This document shows, in pieces, positions 34,869 through 50,700 of a stretch of 64,000 nt of DNA. The first letter of the stretch is position 1. Every line of letters begins with the position of its first letter. The stretch is from Macrostomum hystrix. Its lineage: Eukaryota; Platyhelminthes; Macrostomidae. The notes under the pieces were generated by a model. That model ran no database searches. It saw nothing but the letters and a program-made list of their open reading frames with translations, and was not told the origin of the DNA. The position numbers were made by a program, and so were the translations under genes. The DNA is taken from contig CATNEN010000039.1 in assembly GCA_950097015.1 (NCBI GenBank), forward strand, positions 1,302,001-1,366,000. The letters are read 5' to 3'.

Positions 34869-37800
34869 TGACTGACTGACTAACTGACTGACTGCCTGAC
34901 TGACTGACTGACTGACTGCACTGCCTGCCTACCTGCCTGACTGACTGACTGCCTGACTGCCTGACTGCCTGACTGCCTGACTGCCTGACTGCCTGACTGA
35001 CTGACTGACTGACTGCCTGACTGCCTGCACTGCCTGCACTGCCTGACTGACTGACTGACTGACTGACTGACTGACTGCCTGACTGCCTGCACTGCCTGCA
35101 CTGCCTGAGTGACTGACTGCCTGCCTGACTGACTGACTGCCTGCCTGACTGACTAACTGCCTGACTGCCTGCACTGCCTGCCTGACTGACTGCCTGCCTG
35201 ACTGACTAACTGCCTGACTGCCTGCACTGCCTGCACTGCCTGACTGACTGACTGCCTGCCTGACTGACTGACTGCCTGCACTGCCTGACTGCCTGCCTGA
35301 CTGCCTGCCTGCACTGCCTGCCTGCCTGACTGACTGACTGACTGCCTGACTGACTGACTGACTGACTGACTGCCTGACTGCCTGACTGCCTGACTGACTG
35401 ACTGACTGACTGACTGCCTGACTGCCTGACTGACTGACTGCCTGACTGACTGACTGACTGCCTGACTGCCTGACTGCCTGACTGACTGCCTGACTGACTG
35501 CCTGACTGACAAATCAATCAATCAATCAATCAATTAATCAATCAGTCAATCAAACGACTGAATCACAAAGCCCGTCCATTTGCAGTCCCGCAGCAGTCGT
35601 GAAATGATGGCCTCATGCACAAATCTGGACGAACTTGGCGGCGGAGGTGGCGGCGGAGGTGGCGGAGGAGGCGGCGGAGGAGGAGGCGGCGGCGGGGGCT
35701 TCAGCGGAGGCGCCGGCAGCAGCGGACTGGATGTTATCAGCGGCGGGGGCGGCGGTGGCGGTCACTACAGCGGAGCGGGCCTGAAAGGTACGGGGAATTA
35801 ATGATGCCGCGGGCCCGGGGCAGGTGGGCTGGGTTACCTGACACAATCGGACTCGGCGGGGAGTGTTGCAAAAAACTCAGCGGGATTTCGGGGGCTGCGA
35901 GGAGAAATCTAAAAATAGGTCACGCGAGCGAGTCGTGTTCCGTGCAGTGGCCGCACACCTGCGGTGCTCTCTGCGCTAGCCCCGAGGCATTGCGTGTCGC
36001 ACCGTCAGCCCGGGTACAGTTTAGAGGCTTTTAGCTCTACGGAAAAGTGAACCTAGGCCAGTCTCTGAAGGCGATTTTAATTATTTCCAAGATTTCAACA
36101 TCATCGAGATCTGGAGTAGCCCGGTGACCCGGTGGGAAAACCAGCACTTTGGGATATCTTTGGCCACACCTTGGCTCCCCAACTCAACCAGCCATACTCA
36201 GCAACTGGCGAACCCCAAACAATCGCAGGCGGTTGCTCAAGTTACTCGCCAGGCGAGGAGTCCATCACAATCTACTACCAGGGCTCGCATGCGCCCACCA
36301 TCACCGTCAACTGCATTCCGGACGAAAACATTCAGCCCGACAGCGACGATAACGACGACGTGAGTACAAGGGCATGATCCATGATCCCCGATACATGATC
36401 CACGAGCCATGATCCACGAGCCATGATCCAAGATCTATGATTCTTGATCTTTAAATTACCATGATTTCAGGTTTTTAAAGATTTCAGGTTGCTGTGGGGA
36501 GATTCCAGGTTTTTAGGGGAGATTCCAGGTAGCTTGGGGAGATTTTAGGTTGCTGGGGGAGATTCCAGGTTGCTCGGGGGGAGATTCTAGGTTTTTGGTT
36601 GGCTTAGCAAGACTTGCAGCGCCTGGCCCGCAAGTAATTAGTTGCTGGGGTTTCGCTTGCCAGCTAGGTGATTTCAGCCCGCAACTGGCAGCGCCTGGGT
36701 TAAGTTCATGTGCCGATTTCCAGGCAACTTAGGAATAATTTCCGCAGCAGGACTGACTGACAAATTATCACTTTTCTCAGAGACGATAGCAGCCAGGGTG
36801 TGGGAGATTGGTGACGGTCGCTGGCCAGGAGCCAGGCAGCCCGCCCCAGACTGCAGCAGCTTCCTGCACTTCAAGTGTCTATAATGTGCAAATACAAGGC
36901 CCCGTAGACAAGAGAATGCCAAAATACAAGGCGGAGGCCGAGATGCTGAATTTCAAGCAGCAGCTGCTAGCTGAGTGGAAAATGCTGCTTTTTGTTCCCC
37001 TGCTATGCTTGGGAACGGGTACTGCGGTGAATGTGCTCAAACCAGCGCTTCAGTCCTGAGCAGTTACTTTTTACAATTCAAAGCACTCTCATTGGTTAAG
37101 GGCGCGTTGGGCTTGCCATGTCTGTAAAAAATAAATCTCTGCGACATGTCAATATCCACTCCAGTTCAGTGATTTGTACAGGCCTTGCTACCTGAACTCT
37201 CCGTTCTCTGCAGAATGTGGCCTTGGACGCCTTCGAACTGCTCACGCCAGAGGAGATTGCGGAGCTGAAGAGGCGACGGATTTCCACGCAGATACAGGTG
37301 CTACTCTAATCAGCACAGATTACCAGCAGATAAAATTCTGTCTTGCTTAAACCCCTAACCAGCTCACTCCCTCACTCCACTCACTCACTCCAGCTAACTG
37401 CCCTAACCAGCTCACTCCCTCACTGTACAAGCAGCTGACTGCCCTAACCAGCTCACTCCCTCACTGTACAAGCAGCTAACTGCCCTAACCAGCTCACTCC
37501 ACAAGCAGCTAACTGCCCTAACCAGCTCACTCCCTCACTGTACAAGCAGCTGACTGCCCTAACCAGCTCACTCCCTCACTGTACAAGCAGCTGACTGCCC
37601 TAACCAACTCACTCCCTCACTCCACAAGCAGCTGACTGCCCTAACCAGCTCACTCCCTCACTCCACAAGCAGCTGACTGCCCTAACCAGCTCACTCCCTC
37701 ACTCCACAAGCAGCTAACTGCCCTAACCAGCTCACTCCCTCACTCCACAAGCAGCTAACTGCCCTAACCAGCTCACTCCCTCACTCCACAAGCAGCTAAC

Positions 37801-38303
37801 TGCCCTAACCAGCTCACTCCCTCACTGTACAAGCAGCCAACTGCCCTAACCAGCTCACTCCCTCACTCCGCAAGCAGCTAACTGCCCTAACCAGCTCACT
37901 CCCTCACTCCACAAGCAGCTAACTGCCCTAACCAGCTCACTCCCTCACTGTACAAGCAGCTAACTGCCCTAACCAGCTCACTCCCTCACTCCGCAAGCAG
38001 CTAATGCCTTAACCAGATCACTCCGCAAGCGCTCACTCCGCAAGCAGCTCACTCCCCTAACCAGCTCACTCTGCAAGCAGCTCACTAACTGTCCAGTCTT
38101 GCTTGCAGCTCGAGTGCCTGATCGCGGAGATCAAGAAGCGCCAGATGCACCTGTCGCCGCAGCAGATGCAGACGCTAAACGCTCAGATGTCGGACCTGCG
38201 CGAGGACATCCAGGAGATGAGCGCCGCGATCTCGCGACTGGACAGGGACGCCGAGCGAGCCTCCGCTGCAGGTGGGTCAGCCAGGAAGAAAGGCAGCTTG
38301 TGA
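30921..38303 (+). CDS. PH-like domain protein with glycine tract and C-terminal coiled coil
   Basis: Six exons with consistent phases: 30,921-31,760, 31,835-32,326, 35,586-35,787, 36,145-36,359, 37,214-37,297 and 38,109-38,303, giving 675 residues. Residues 1-260 are well-folded in composition but unrecognised. From about residue 265 (KMFYGAITTPDLEGNL) to 400 (RWEESLNNILHG) there is a pattern typical of a PH domain: RQKLWGVLKCQTIYMFKK, then VYLTPMDRFDFKRWEES with a C-terminal helix and conserved tryptophan. Exon 3 adds a glycine tract of about 25 residues. Exons 5 and 6 form a coiled coil (TPEEIAELKRRR, then LECLIAEIKKRQMHLSP and QMSDLREDIQEM). The stop follows ARKKGSL; a possible donor, GCTGCAG|GTGGGT at 38,271, would permit further exons. 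The role is probably membrane or scaffold related. No DH, RhoGAP or RasGAP domain was seen. Confidence 0.6.
32415..32615 (+). mobile_element. Degraded SINE, copy 3 (intron of PH-domain gene)
   Basis: GAGCAAGACACTTTGAGC is a motif typical of tRNA-SINE bodies. It is followed by CATAGTGCTTCAGCTAG, GTCCTCCCCAGTTGACGG, ACTGAACATCTGTAC and GGAAGCGCCCTTGAATAGC. The last three align in order with the body of copy 2 (24,480-24,560). The tRNA head is not recognisable. Confidence 0.55.
33340..33460. repeat. 22-bp minisatellite, about 5 copies
   Basis: A short array of units with GAATATATATGGGTGACTGG plus GT in intron 2 of the PH-domain gene, decaying into GAATATATGGGTGATTTGG. Confidence 0.9.
34180..35512. 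repeat. 1.3 kb tetranucleotide array (CTGA / CTGC)
   Basis: An array built only from the tetramers CTGA and CTGC (with CTAA and TGCA junction variants) in intron 2 of the PH-domain gene. It ends in CAATCAATCAAT. The two tetramers alternate in recurring blocks such as CTGACTGACTGCCTGC rather than at random. Minus-strand frames of 70-240 codons read as Gln/Ser/Val/Arg repeats and are not coding. Confidence 0.96.
37340..38060. repeat. 41-bp minisatellite in intron 5 of the PH-domain gene
   Basis: About 16 copies of a 41-bp unit comprising CCCTAACCAGCTCACTCCCT and CACTCCACAAGCAGCTAACTG (also CACTGTACAAGCAG). It lies immediately before the acceptor at 38,108. Each unit contains CTAAC, a pyrimidine-rich stretch and AG, so it resembles the 3' splice-site region of the intron. 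Confidence 0.95.
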
Positions 38304-38755
38304 GTCGCTGCTAATCATCTTACACTAATCGCCTGCTAAGAGCCGGAAATGTGCGATGGCCCCAGAGCCTTCAACAAGACATTGGGGAACTGTCCGGATA
38401 GCAACTGGATTTGCAAGCATCCATCGATCATAGCAACCAAACATCAGTACTTGTCCTAATTTATACATACGAGCCAGACTAACTAACTCGGCTGACTCAC
38501 TCTAGTGACATATCAGCCAGTCAATCAAGTATCTACATGTATACTTACGCTAGTCTTACACGCAATATTACTTTTGTCCAGCTGGATGCATGTTTAGTGA
38601 GAGTAAAAAGTGTGCGCGATCTTACAATTACTACGCGTACTCATATTTCACTTGTCTCCTCAAATAATAGATTGAGCCAGCTTTGTTCTATTACTACTAA
38701 GTAATAGTAGTAATTACTATTATTAAATATTATTATAATTATTACTAAGTAATTA

Positions 38756-40065
38756 CGAGGATTGTGTCATAAATTAGCTGACAAAATTACATAGCGTCTG
38801 TTTCTTTCGTACTTTTGGGCAGAATTTTTTTATACAGACTAAGGCACCATCGATCTTATTGTCTATGGAAAATCTTCCCTGTGGCTTTTGAGACAAGGCA
38901 GAAATCGAGTGGGATTCAAACCACCCTTTTATCCAGTATGGAGAAAATTGAAGCTACCAAGCGCACTGTCATTTGGTCGTTGTGGAAGCAGCAGAAGAAG
39001 CAGGCTGATATTTACCGTGAGCTGCTGCAAATCTTTAGCGAGGATGCACCTTCGAAACAAACTGTCAAAGTGGGTGCAGCGCTTTGAGGACGGCTGGGAA
39101 ACAGTTGATGATGCTCCCCGCCCAGGTGCACCGCGGTCATCCACTTCCAGTGACAACATCAAGCGTGTGCAGCATGCCCTGGACGATGATCGTGGAGCAA
39201 CCCTGAGGCAGTTAGAGGACTTGTTGGAGATACCAATGAAGAGCATTCATCGCATCATCTCCGACCATCTGCATATGACACGAGTTGTTGCACGATGGGT
39301 CCCTAAACTGCTGTCTCCTGTCCAACTGCAAGAGAGGGTCCAGATGTGCCGCCACCTACTCAACGCCTTTCAAAACGAGCCCGACTTTCTTGGCCGCCTG
39401 GTGACTGGTGATGAAACGTGGTTTCACTTCTACGAACCAGAAACGAAACGGCAGAGCAGCGTCTGGAAGGCTACTCACGAACCCCCACCGGTCAAGGCCA
39501 AGGCGGTGCAGTCAGCAGGTAAGCGCATGGCCACCGTGTTCTGGGACAGAGAAGGCATCTTGCTGATCGAGTGGCTACCTGAAGGCAGAACCATCAATGC
39601 CCAGTACTACTGTGAAATATTGGAACGGCTGCGTGAGAAGATCAAGAGTGAGCGCCGGGGAAGGATCACCAGGGGCATTGTGCTGCAGCAGGACAACGCC
39701 AGGCCGCATACCTGCAATGCAACTATGGATGTCATCAGGAGACTAGGGTTCGAGTTGCTGCCCCACCCTGCCTATTCTCCTGACCTGGCCCCCAGTGACT
39801 ACTGGTTGTTCCCTAAAATGAAAGAGCCTAGCTTCGTGGCCATCGCTATGGAAGCCTTTCTGCACTCAGCTCGGCCATCAGCCAGTGGGTACGAGGGACC
39901 CCCACGGAATTCTTCGCCCAGGGCATCAGCAAGCTGCCAGAGAGATGGCACAAATGTGTGCAGCTTGGGGGTGACTATGTTGAGAAGTGCAATGTGGACA
40001 ATTAGCTGTTCTTTGTTTTGTTTCTTTGATCTGCAGTTGTCAGCGAATTTATGACACAACCCTCA
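38756..40065 (+). mobile_element. mariner (Tc1/mariner) transposon, inactivated
   Basis: A 1,310-bp element has near-perfect 28 to 29-bp terminal inverted repeats (each contains TTGTGTCATAAATT and GCTGACAA) and is flanked by TA dinucleotides. The transposase region runs from about 38,938 to 40,003. It starts with a helix-turn-helix segment (MEKIEATKRTVIWSLWKQQ), then WVPKLLSP. The catalytic motifs are TGDETWFHFYEP, QQDNARPHT and HPAYSPDLAPSDYWLFP, the D,D34D signature. Frame shifts occur near 39,080 and near 39,830, after which the C-terminal sequence is readable only in another frame, so no intact transposase is encoded. The surrounding sequence is AT-rich with TTACTA-type simple repeats. 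Confidence 0.95.
38938..40003 (+). pseudogene. mariner transposase, frameshifted
   Basis: The N-terminal reading frame begins at 38,938 and stops by 39,087. The central and catalytic portion is open in a second frame (about 39,080-39,840). The C-terminal part, ending KCNVDN and a stop near 40,003, is in yet another frame. Both breaks are within conserved sequence, so they are mutations rather than introns. The catalytic aspartates are still present. Confidence 0.85.
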
Positions 40066-41617
40066 TATTATTACTAATATTATTATTACTAACTAATAGT
40101 AGTAAAACTATTACTAATAGTAATTATAGTAGTAATTAATTGAAGTAGTAATACTACGAATCCAGTGTTTGAATGTTTCATATTCTGTCAGCTCAGTGTT
40201 GACTACAATGCGGACTAACCAGCAACTGCTATGGCCCTTTAAATAACTATCTCTCTCATTTTTACTGTTCTCAACTAATTTAGACCGTTGAAATGCACCT
40301 CTCTTTTGCTAAGCGACTCCACCATGAGCTAATAAAATGTGTGGGACGTGGCACGCTTTTTCAAGTGTCCTCAAGGCATCCCTGCATTGTATGGCACCAG
40401 TGTCTTTACATGGGGAAAACCGACCGAGTTGACAGGCTGTCAGATTAGTGGTTTAGTTGTACTTTTAAATAATATCTATTTTAAAGCAGCTATCAACAAC
40501 TCTACAGTTCGACCACACGGTGCTTGGTTGCATTAGCAGTATGAATGCCAAGCTAGTTTTCCGCACGCTTTAGTATTAAGGAGACTTTTTCATGCGATTT
40601 AACAGTGCCACGCCATGCCACGCCATCAGTGACGTTTCGAAGATATTTTGCTATTCCAACTGGCAAAGCTGACTTGCCATGGCTTACGAGTACACAGTAT
40701 GCATAGTAAGCTCCCGCCACATGTTAAAACGAAGGCTGAGAGTTGTTGTCGACGATGTCGTGCAGGGTATGTAAAGCTGATTGTGCAGGGTATGTAGTGC
40801 TGATTGTGAAGGGTATGCAGTGCTGGCTGTGCAGGGTATGCAGTGCTGATTGTGAAGGGTATGCAGTGCTGGCTGTGCAGGGTATGCAGTGCTGATTGTG
40901 AAGGGTATGCAGTGCTGGCTGTGCAGGGTATGTAGTGCTGATTGTGAAGGGTATGCAGTGCTGGCTGTGCAGGGTATGCAGTGCTGATTGTGAAGGGTAT
41001 GCAGTGCTGGCTGTGCAGGGTATGTAGTGCTGATTGTGCAGGGTATGTAGTGCTGATTGTGCAGGGTATGTAGTGCTGATTGTGCAGGGTATGTAGTGCT
41101 GATTGTGCAGGGTATGTAGTGCTGATTGTGCAGGGTATGCAGTGCTGGCTGTGCAGGGTATGTAGTGCTGATTGTGCAGGGTATGTAGTGCTGATTGTGC
41201 AGGGTATGTAGTGCTGATTGTGCAGGGTGTGTAGTGCTGATTGTGCAGGGTATGTAGTGCTGATTGTGCAGGGTATGTAGTGCTGATTGTGCAGGGTGTG
41301 TAGTGCTGATTGTGCAGGGTATGTAGTGCTGATTTTGCAGGGTATGTAGTGCTGATTGTGCAGGGTATGTAGTGCTGATTGTGCAGGGTGTGTAGTGCTG
41401 ATTGTGCAGGGTATGTAGTGCTGATTGTGCAGGGTGTGTAGTGCTGATTGTGCAGGGTATGTAGTGCTGATTGTGCAGGGTATGTAGTGCTGATTTTGCA
41501 GGGTATGTAGTGCTGATTGTGCTGATTTGCTGAATGCATAAGCGCCGATAGGAAAATCCGTAGTCGATTTAGCGATCCGATTCCTGGTTAGAAATGAAGG
41601 TAAAAGTTGTGGCTCAG
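40066..41617. other. Spacer without recognised gene
   Basis: AT-rich sequence next to the mariner, followed by a non-repetitive stretch and a 23-bp minisatellite. A 65-codon plus frame (40,339-40,536) has no recognisable content. Confidence 0.4.
40753..41527. repeat. 23-bp minisatellite
   Basis: About 33 copies of a 23-bp unit, TTGTGCAGGGTATGTAGTGC plus TGA. In the first third a variant unit (TGAAGGGTATGCAGTGCTGG and CTGTGCAGGG) alternates with the main one, a two-unit composite. A 271-codon minus frame across it cycles every 23 residues and is an artefact. Confidence 0.95.
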
Positions 41618-42421
41618 TTACTCAAATAGACGAGAGTGCAACGGCTTAGTGAGATAAAAAACAGCTGGATCAGACAGGTTAAAAAAGATCTTCATGTATG
41701 TGAAATCTGACAGTACGAATACAAATGAATGCATCATGTCCAGCGAAAGCTGAATAAATATTGGAGGTGGTGGCACAAGTGTCTGAGAGATGATTGGCTC
41801 CCATTGTGGAGGTGGTGGCACCTGTGTCTGACAGGTGATTGGCTCCCATTGTGGAGGTGGTGGCACCTGTGTCTGACAGGTGATTGGCTCCCATTGTGGA
41901 GGTGGTGGCACCTGTGTCTGAGAGATGATTGGCTCCCATTGTGGAGGTGGTGGCACCTGTGTCTGAGAGATGATTGGCTCCCATTGTGAAGGTGGTGGCA
42001 CCTGTGTCATATTTGCCCAATATGCAGGTATGAAAGGAAATAATAGCATATAATATTTATTATACAATAACTGCAGAAGTGAAAAAACTCACCAAAAATA
42101 GAGCCAAAGTTCTCGCTTTCCGTTGTGAATGAAGTGCCTAAAAATGAGAAAGGAAACTAGAAAACTCACGGATTTAAATTTTACTTAAAGTCGGTACGTC
42201 AGTTAAAAAGATCAGAGAAATAAATTATTGGTTTCAGCAGGGCACTTCTCAGTCAGTACGAATACGAAATAGCATCATTTCAACAGTAATGTTGTCAGGT
42301 AGGGACTACGAGGTATAAATTTCATCCTATGTAAGCGCTTTGAACTCACCAATTTATTTTCTAGCAGCGAATTTCGACCCGCCAGGCTCATTGGATTAGC
42401 GAAATCCAGAAAGAAGCGCTT
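41618..42421 (-). CDS. Tentative small spliced gene, unknown function
   Basis: Three minus-strand segments are joined by good splice sites, all phase 0. The first, 42,421-42,350, follows TTTTTCAG, ends TTG|GTGAGT and encodes FANPMSLAGRNSLLENKL. The second is 42,137-42,093 (after TTTTTAG, before GTGAGT). The third is 41,749-41,618 (after TTTATTCAG, ending in TAA). If ATG 42,391 is the start, the product is 72 residues. The second intron holds a 45-bp minisatellite, as in the well-supported genes of this window. No homology is recognised and the short exons could arise by chance. A 5' extension is possible because the first segment is open upstream of the ATG. Confidence 0.3.
41761..42005. repeat. 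45-bp minisatellite, about 5 copies
   Basis: Units include GGAGGTGGTGGCACCTGTGT, CTGACAGGTGATTGG and CTCCCATTGT, with a GAGAGATGATTGG variant. It lies in the second intron of the tentative gene at 41,618-42,421. Confidence 0.93.
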
Positions 42422-43051
42422 CTGAAAAATATCTTCAAACTACTGGTTTCAAGCCTACTTACAGTAGCATAGTAAGAAAATGACATGAAATATTATACCA
42501 TTTTTAATTTAAGCAATCTCTGCACTAACTGAATTTTGAAGCATGCTTTGAGGATGGAAATTTTAGCTAGTTAGTTTATTTGCCTGCCTAATCAGTGCTC
42601 AATGAGTTTACCGATTGCTCATTGTGTATAAATATGCACTTTTAGTTAGGACTGGACAGCTGGGGTCGAATAGTTGAGTAACATATATTTTTCCTGTTAC
42701 ATTGTAGTCATAAGCTTTTATCAGACCAACAAACTAAACAAGAAAATCTGTTTGAATGCTAACAATAGACACTGGGCTTAATGCTGATTAACAGTACATG
42801 TACACAATCAGATGAAATACACGGGAGATCTGTTACAGCTCGAACAGGTGTAAAAAACGTTGCACCCCCTCAGTTTGTAGCTAATTGCTTTTATTTCTAA
42901 TCTGGCATAGATTAGCAACAACAAAAAAGAAATTCCGACCGATTGTCACTGAGGACTTTTCGGCCCACTAAAAACTGTTGCAGCTAAAAGTATACAGGTG
43001 AAAACCTAGCTATTCAATATGAGAGTTGTTAATCAATTGAGTTACTGCCAA
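42422..43051. other. AT-rich spacer downstream of NDUFAB1
   Basis: No tandem repeat, RNA gene or convincing frame was seen. It should contain the NDUFAB1 3' untranslated region. Confidence 0.3.
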
Positions 43052-46970
<3,919 letters not shown>

Positions 46971-47761
46971 GATGACCAATCAGTAAAGCGAAAGTTTTAT
47001 GTATATTTATTAGATGGACTGGTCTAAGTACTCGACTATACTGCACGGTATACAGCTTTTAAGTATTTTTACCTGTAAATACCAGACACTGTGAAGTACA
47101 GTGGATAATAATAGAGAATTAATATATAATTATGTTTCGTAAGTTCCAGAAGTGAGAAAAAACGTTTGAATTCAGTCGCAAGAAAAGAATAAGTAAAACA
47201 ACATTAGCTATAAGCTGTCTAGATAGTATAATATTATAAAGCAGTTTAATTAAAATAAAAATAATAAAAACAAAGCACAATCTATAATAATTTTTGATCA
47301 AATTGTTGTTATTAAAAATGTTTTACACCACTTTTAACTAGTAAATTCCAAATCATTTTCCATAACTTTCAGAAGTTTGCCGCATGTAGCCTTGATTTGT
47401 CTGTTTTGAGCAGCTTTAATAGACGATATCTTTGATTGTAAGAAAACAATAAAAAGTGCTCTTACTTGTTGCATAATACTGTTTCAAAATGCATGCAGCT
47501 CGTCAGATCACGAGATTATAAAATCATTTGCTTCTTTTCTATTATATTCACGTCTCTGGTGTTTATATATATTCTTATATGCTTCTTTGAATTTATTCCG
47601 TTCAGTTATTTTTCAGAGATGCGTATCTAGACCTCATATTATTGGCCCAACTATATAAAAGAACTAAAAGAATCTATAAAAGCTAATACAAATAGAAAAT
47701 AAAACCCAAATATCTATACAAAGTAATGTAAGCCGTATTCTTCAACCTGAATTTCAGCACG
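46971..47761. promoter_or_regulatory. AT-rich bidirectional spacer, NDUFAB1 / IFT172
   Basis: A 791-bp AT-rich spacer between divergent genes. ATTGG (inverted CCAAT) lies a few bases upstream of the NDUFAB1 ATG. On the IFT172 side TTCAACCTGAATTTCAG ends four bases before the ATG, an acceptor-like sequence. Confidence 0.45.
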
Positions 47762-50700
47762 ATGCGGTTGAAGCACCTAAAGACAATTCACCTACCGTCG
47801 GAGGGGTCTGCGAGAATAGCATGTCTGGCCTTCGCGCCTAATAACAAGAAGCTGGCGATTTGCACCAGTGAGCGCGTCATTCAGCTTTATGATGACAGCG
47901 GAGAACGTAAGGATAAGTTCGCTACAAAGCCGAGCGACTCTAAGTACAGTAAGAACAGCTATCACGTAACAGCAATAGCATTCGGCCCCGATTCGGCTAA
48001 GCTGGCTGTGGCACAGACGGACAACATTATCTACGTTTATAAGATTGGCGACAACTGGGGCGATAAGAAGGTAATATGCAACAAGTTTCCGCAACAGTCT
48101 GCCGTCACAGCCATGATCTGGCCGCCTGAGCAGCAGATCATCTTTGGCCTAGCTGAAGGAAAAGTCCGCCTAGCCAACACGCGCAACAACAAGTCCAGCA
48201 CTCTGTACAGCAGCGACTCCATGGTAGTCAGCCTGGGATCTAACATGTCTGGCAAAGGCTTCGTCTCAGGACACGCGGATGGACAGATTGTACGGTACTT
48301 CTTTGAGGACGAGGGCACCGGCGAGACCTCCGGCAAGCTGTGTGTTCACCCAAGCGCGCCGTACGCCCTGTGCTGGGCAGGTGCCACAGTTGTAGCAGCG
48401 GGTTCGGACAAGCGTATCTACGCCTACACTCGCGAGGGCCGGCCACTCCAGCAGTTTGACTATTCTCGCGACGACAGCGAGAAAGAGTTTACAGTGGCCT
48501 GCTGCAGCCCCAGCGGCCAGACGGTGATCGTTGGCTCATTTAACCGGATCCGACTACTGAACTGGAGTCCCAGCAAGGGCACCTGGGAGGAAGGCGCCGC
48601 CACAGAGATTGCCAATCTCTACACAGTGACGGCACTAGCCTGGCGTCGTGACGGATCCCGCATCGTCAGCGGAAGTCTCTGCGGCGCGGTGGACATGTTC
48701 GACTGCTCTACACGGCGCGCCGTATACAAAGACAAGTTTGACGTGAAGTACGTCGGGCCCAGCCAGGTGCTGGTGACGGAAATCAAGACAGGTCGCACGA
48801 TTGTAATCAAGAGCCATTTTGGCTGTGAGGTCAATGACTTAAAGGTGAGTAAATTTAATGATATGAAAAATCAGATTTTTTTACCAGATAAAGTAAAAAT
48901 ATTATATAAAGCAAGTCGAATCGCAAGCAATGAACGCTCTGCGCAATTAACAGGTGATGGGCAACGACAACTACCTGATTGCGTACACCACCGAGACCTT
49001 AATCATCGCTGACATAAAGAACAAGCAGGTGAGCGAAGTCCCATGGACCGGCGTCGGAAACGAGAAATTTTTATTCGACTACGACAACGTGTGCGTCATC
49101 TTCCACGATAGCACGCTTTCCATGATAGAGTACGGCCAGCAGCAGGTGCTGGGATCCGTGCGCACCGAGCATTTCAATCCGCACCTCATCAGCGTGCGCA
49201 TCAATGAGCGCAAGCAACTAAACGTGAGCTCAAACCGCAAGTTGGCTTACCTCATGGACCTCAAGACGGTATGCATCTTCGACCTGGACCGTCAGTGCAC
49301 AATTGGCCAGGTGGACCACGATGTCAAGGTGCACTGGCTCGAGCTGAATGAGACCAGCCGGAAGCTGCTGTTCCGGGACAAGAAGCTGCGCTTGTTTCTC
49401 TATGACGTCGAATCCGGAGAGCGCATCGCCTTGCTGAACTACTGCTCCTACGTGCAGTGGGTGCCCGGCAGCGATGTCGTTGTGGCCCAGAGCCGAGACA
49501 CATTGTGCATCTGGTACAACGTGGACTCGCCGGACCGCGTCACCAGCTTGCCGCTGAAGGGTGACATCATCGGGTTGGAGCGCCTCGACGGGAAGACCAA
49601 CGTGATCGTGCGCGACGGTGCCGCCTCGGTGAACTACATGCTGGACGAGGATCTCATCGAGTTCGGTACCTCGATGGACGACGGCGACTTTGGCAGGGCG
49701 GCCGCCTTCCTTGAGTCACAGGAGCAGTCGCCGGAGGTCGAGACAATGTGGAAGACGCTGGCCGAAGCGGCACTGCGCGCTGGCTCCGTGGCCGTCGCCG
49801 AGAGATCCTATGCAGCTCTCGGCGATGTTTGTAAGGCTCGATATTTGCGAAAGGTGAGTGCATTCGCACCCTTACTTAATTGACTCTTAATCCAATTAGC
49901 CTGCACTGGAAAGCAACTTACTCTTGCTCACTGCTCGTCTCTTTTACGACAAGTAATTTGATAACAGTCTATTTACAATCAACCATTCCCAAATGAGTTC
50001 TCTATAATAAAAAAGCAAACACATGTACACAAATGTGCAGGTCGACGAGCTTGTGCAGCGACTGGCAGCGGAGGGTGACCCGGAGCCGTTATTGCACTAC
50101 CAGGTGCAGGCCAAGCTGGCCCTTCTAGAGCGGGACTTTAAGCGGGCCGAGCAGATCTACCTGGAGCAGAACGCCGTCGACGAGGCCATCGAGATGTACA
50201 AATCCATGCAGCGCTGGGAGCTGGCGCTGGAGGTGGCCATGGTGAAAAACCACCCGGAGCTTGAGCAGCTCAAGCGGGGCTACCTGGACTGGCTGGGCAA
50301 GACTAACCAGGAAGAGAAGGTAAGGGGCCATTTTAAACTAAATTATGCGTAGATCAATCAATGAAACTAAATTGATGTAAGGCAGATTGAAGACCTCATA
50401 AAATATCCCATTCAAAACTGCAGGTCGGCGAGATGAAAGAACGCGAAGGCGATTACCAGGGCGCCATCACCTTTTACCTGAAGTCTGGCCTGCCCGGTCG
50501 GGCCGCCCAGCTGGCCCTCAGCCGCGAGGAGCTACGCTCCAACAGCGACCTGATGAGCCGCATCGCCAACGCGCTGGAGCGGGCCGAGCTGTTTGAGAAG
50601 GCCGGTGAGCTGTACGAGCGAATCGGTAACAACACGGAGGCCATGAAGTGCTACCGACGCGCCAAGGCGTTCCTGCGCGCCGTGGACCTCGCGAGGCACG

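Noticed and set aside
34037-35521. Gln/Ser/Val/Arg-rich minus-strand frames
   Set aside because: Translation of a CTGA/CTGC tetramer array in three equivalent frames.
40724-41539. 271-codon minus frame
   Set aside because: Cycles every 23 residues, that is three 23-bp units; a by-product of the minisatellite.
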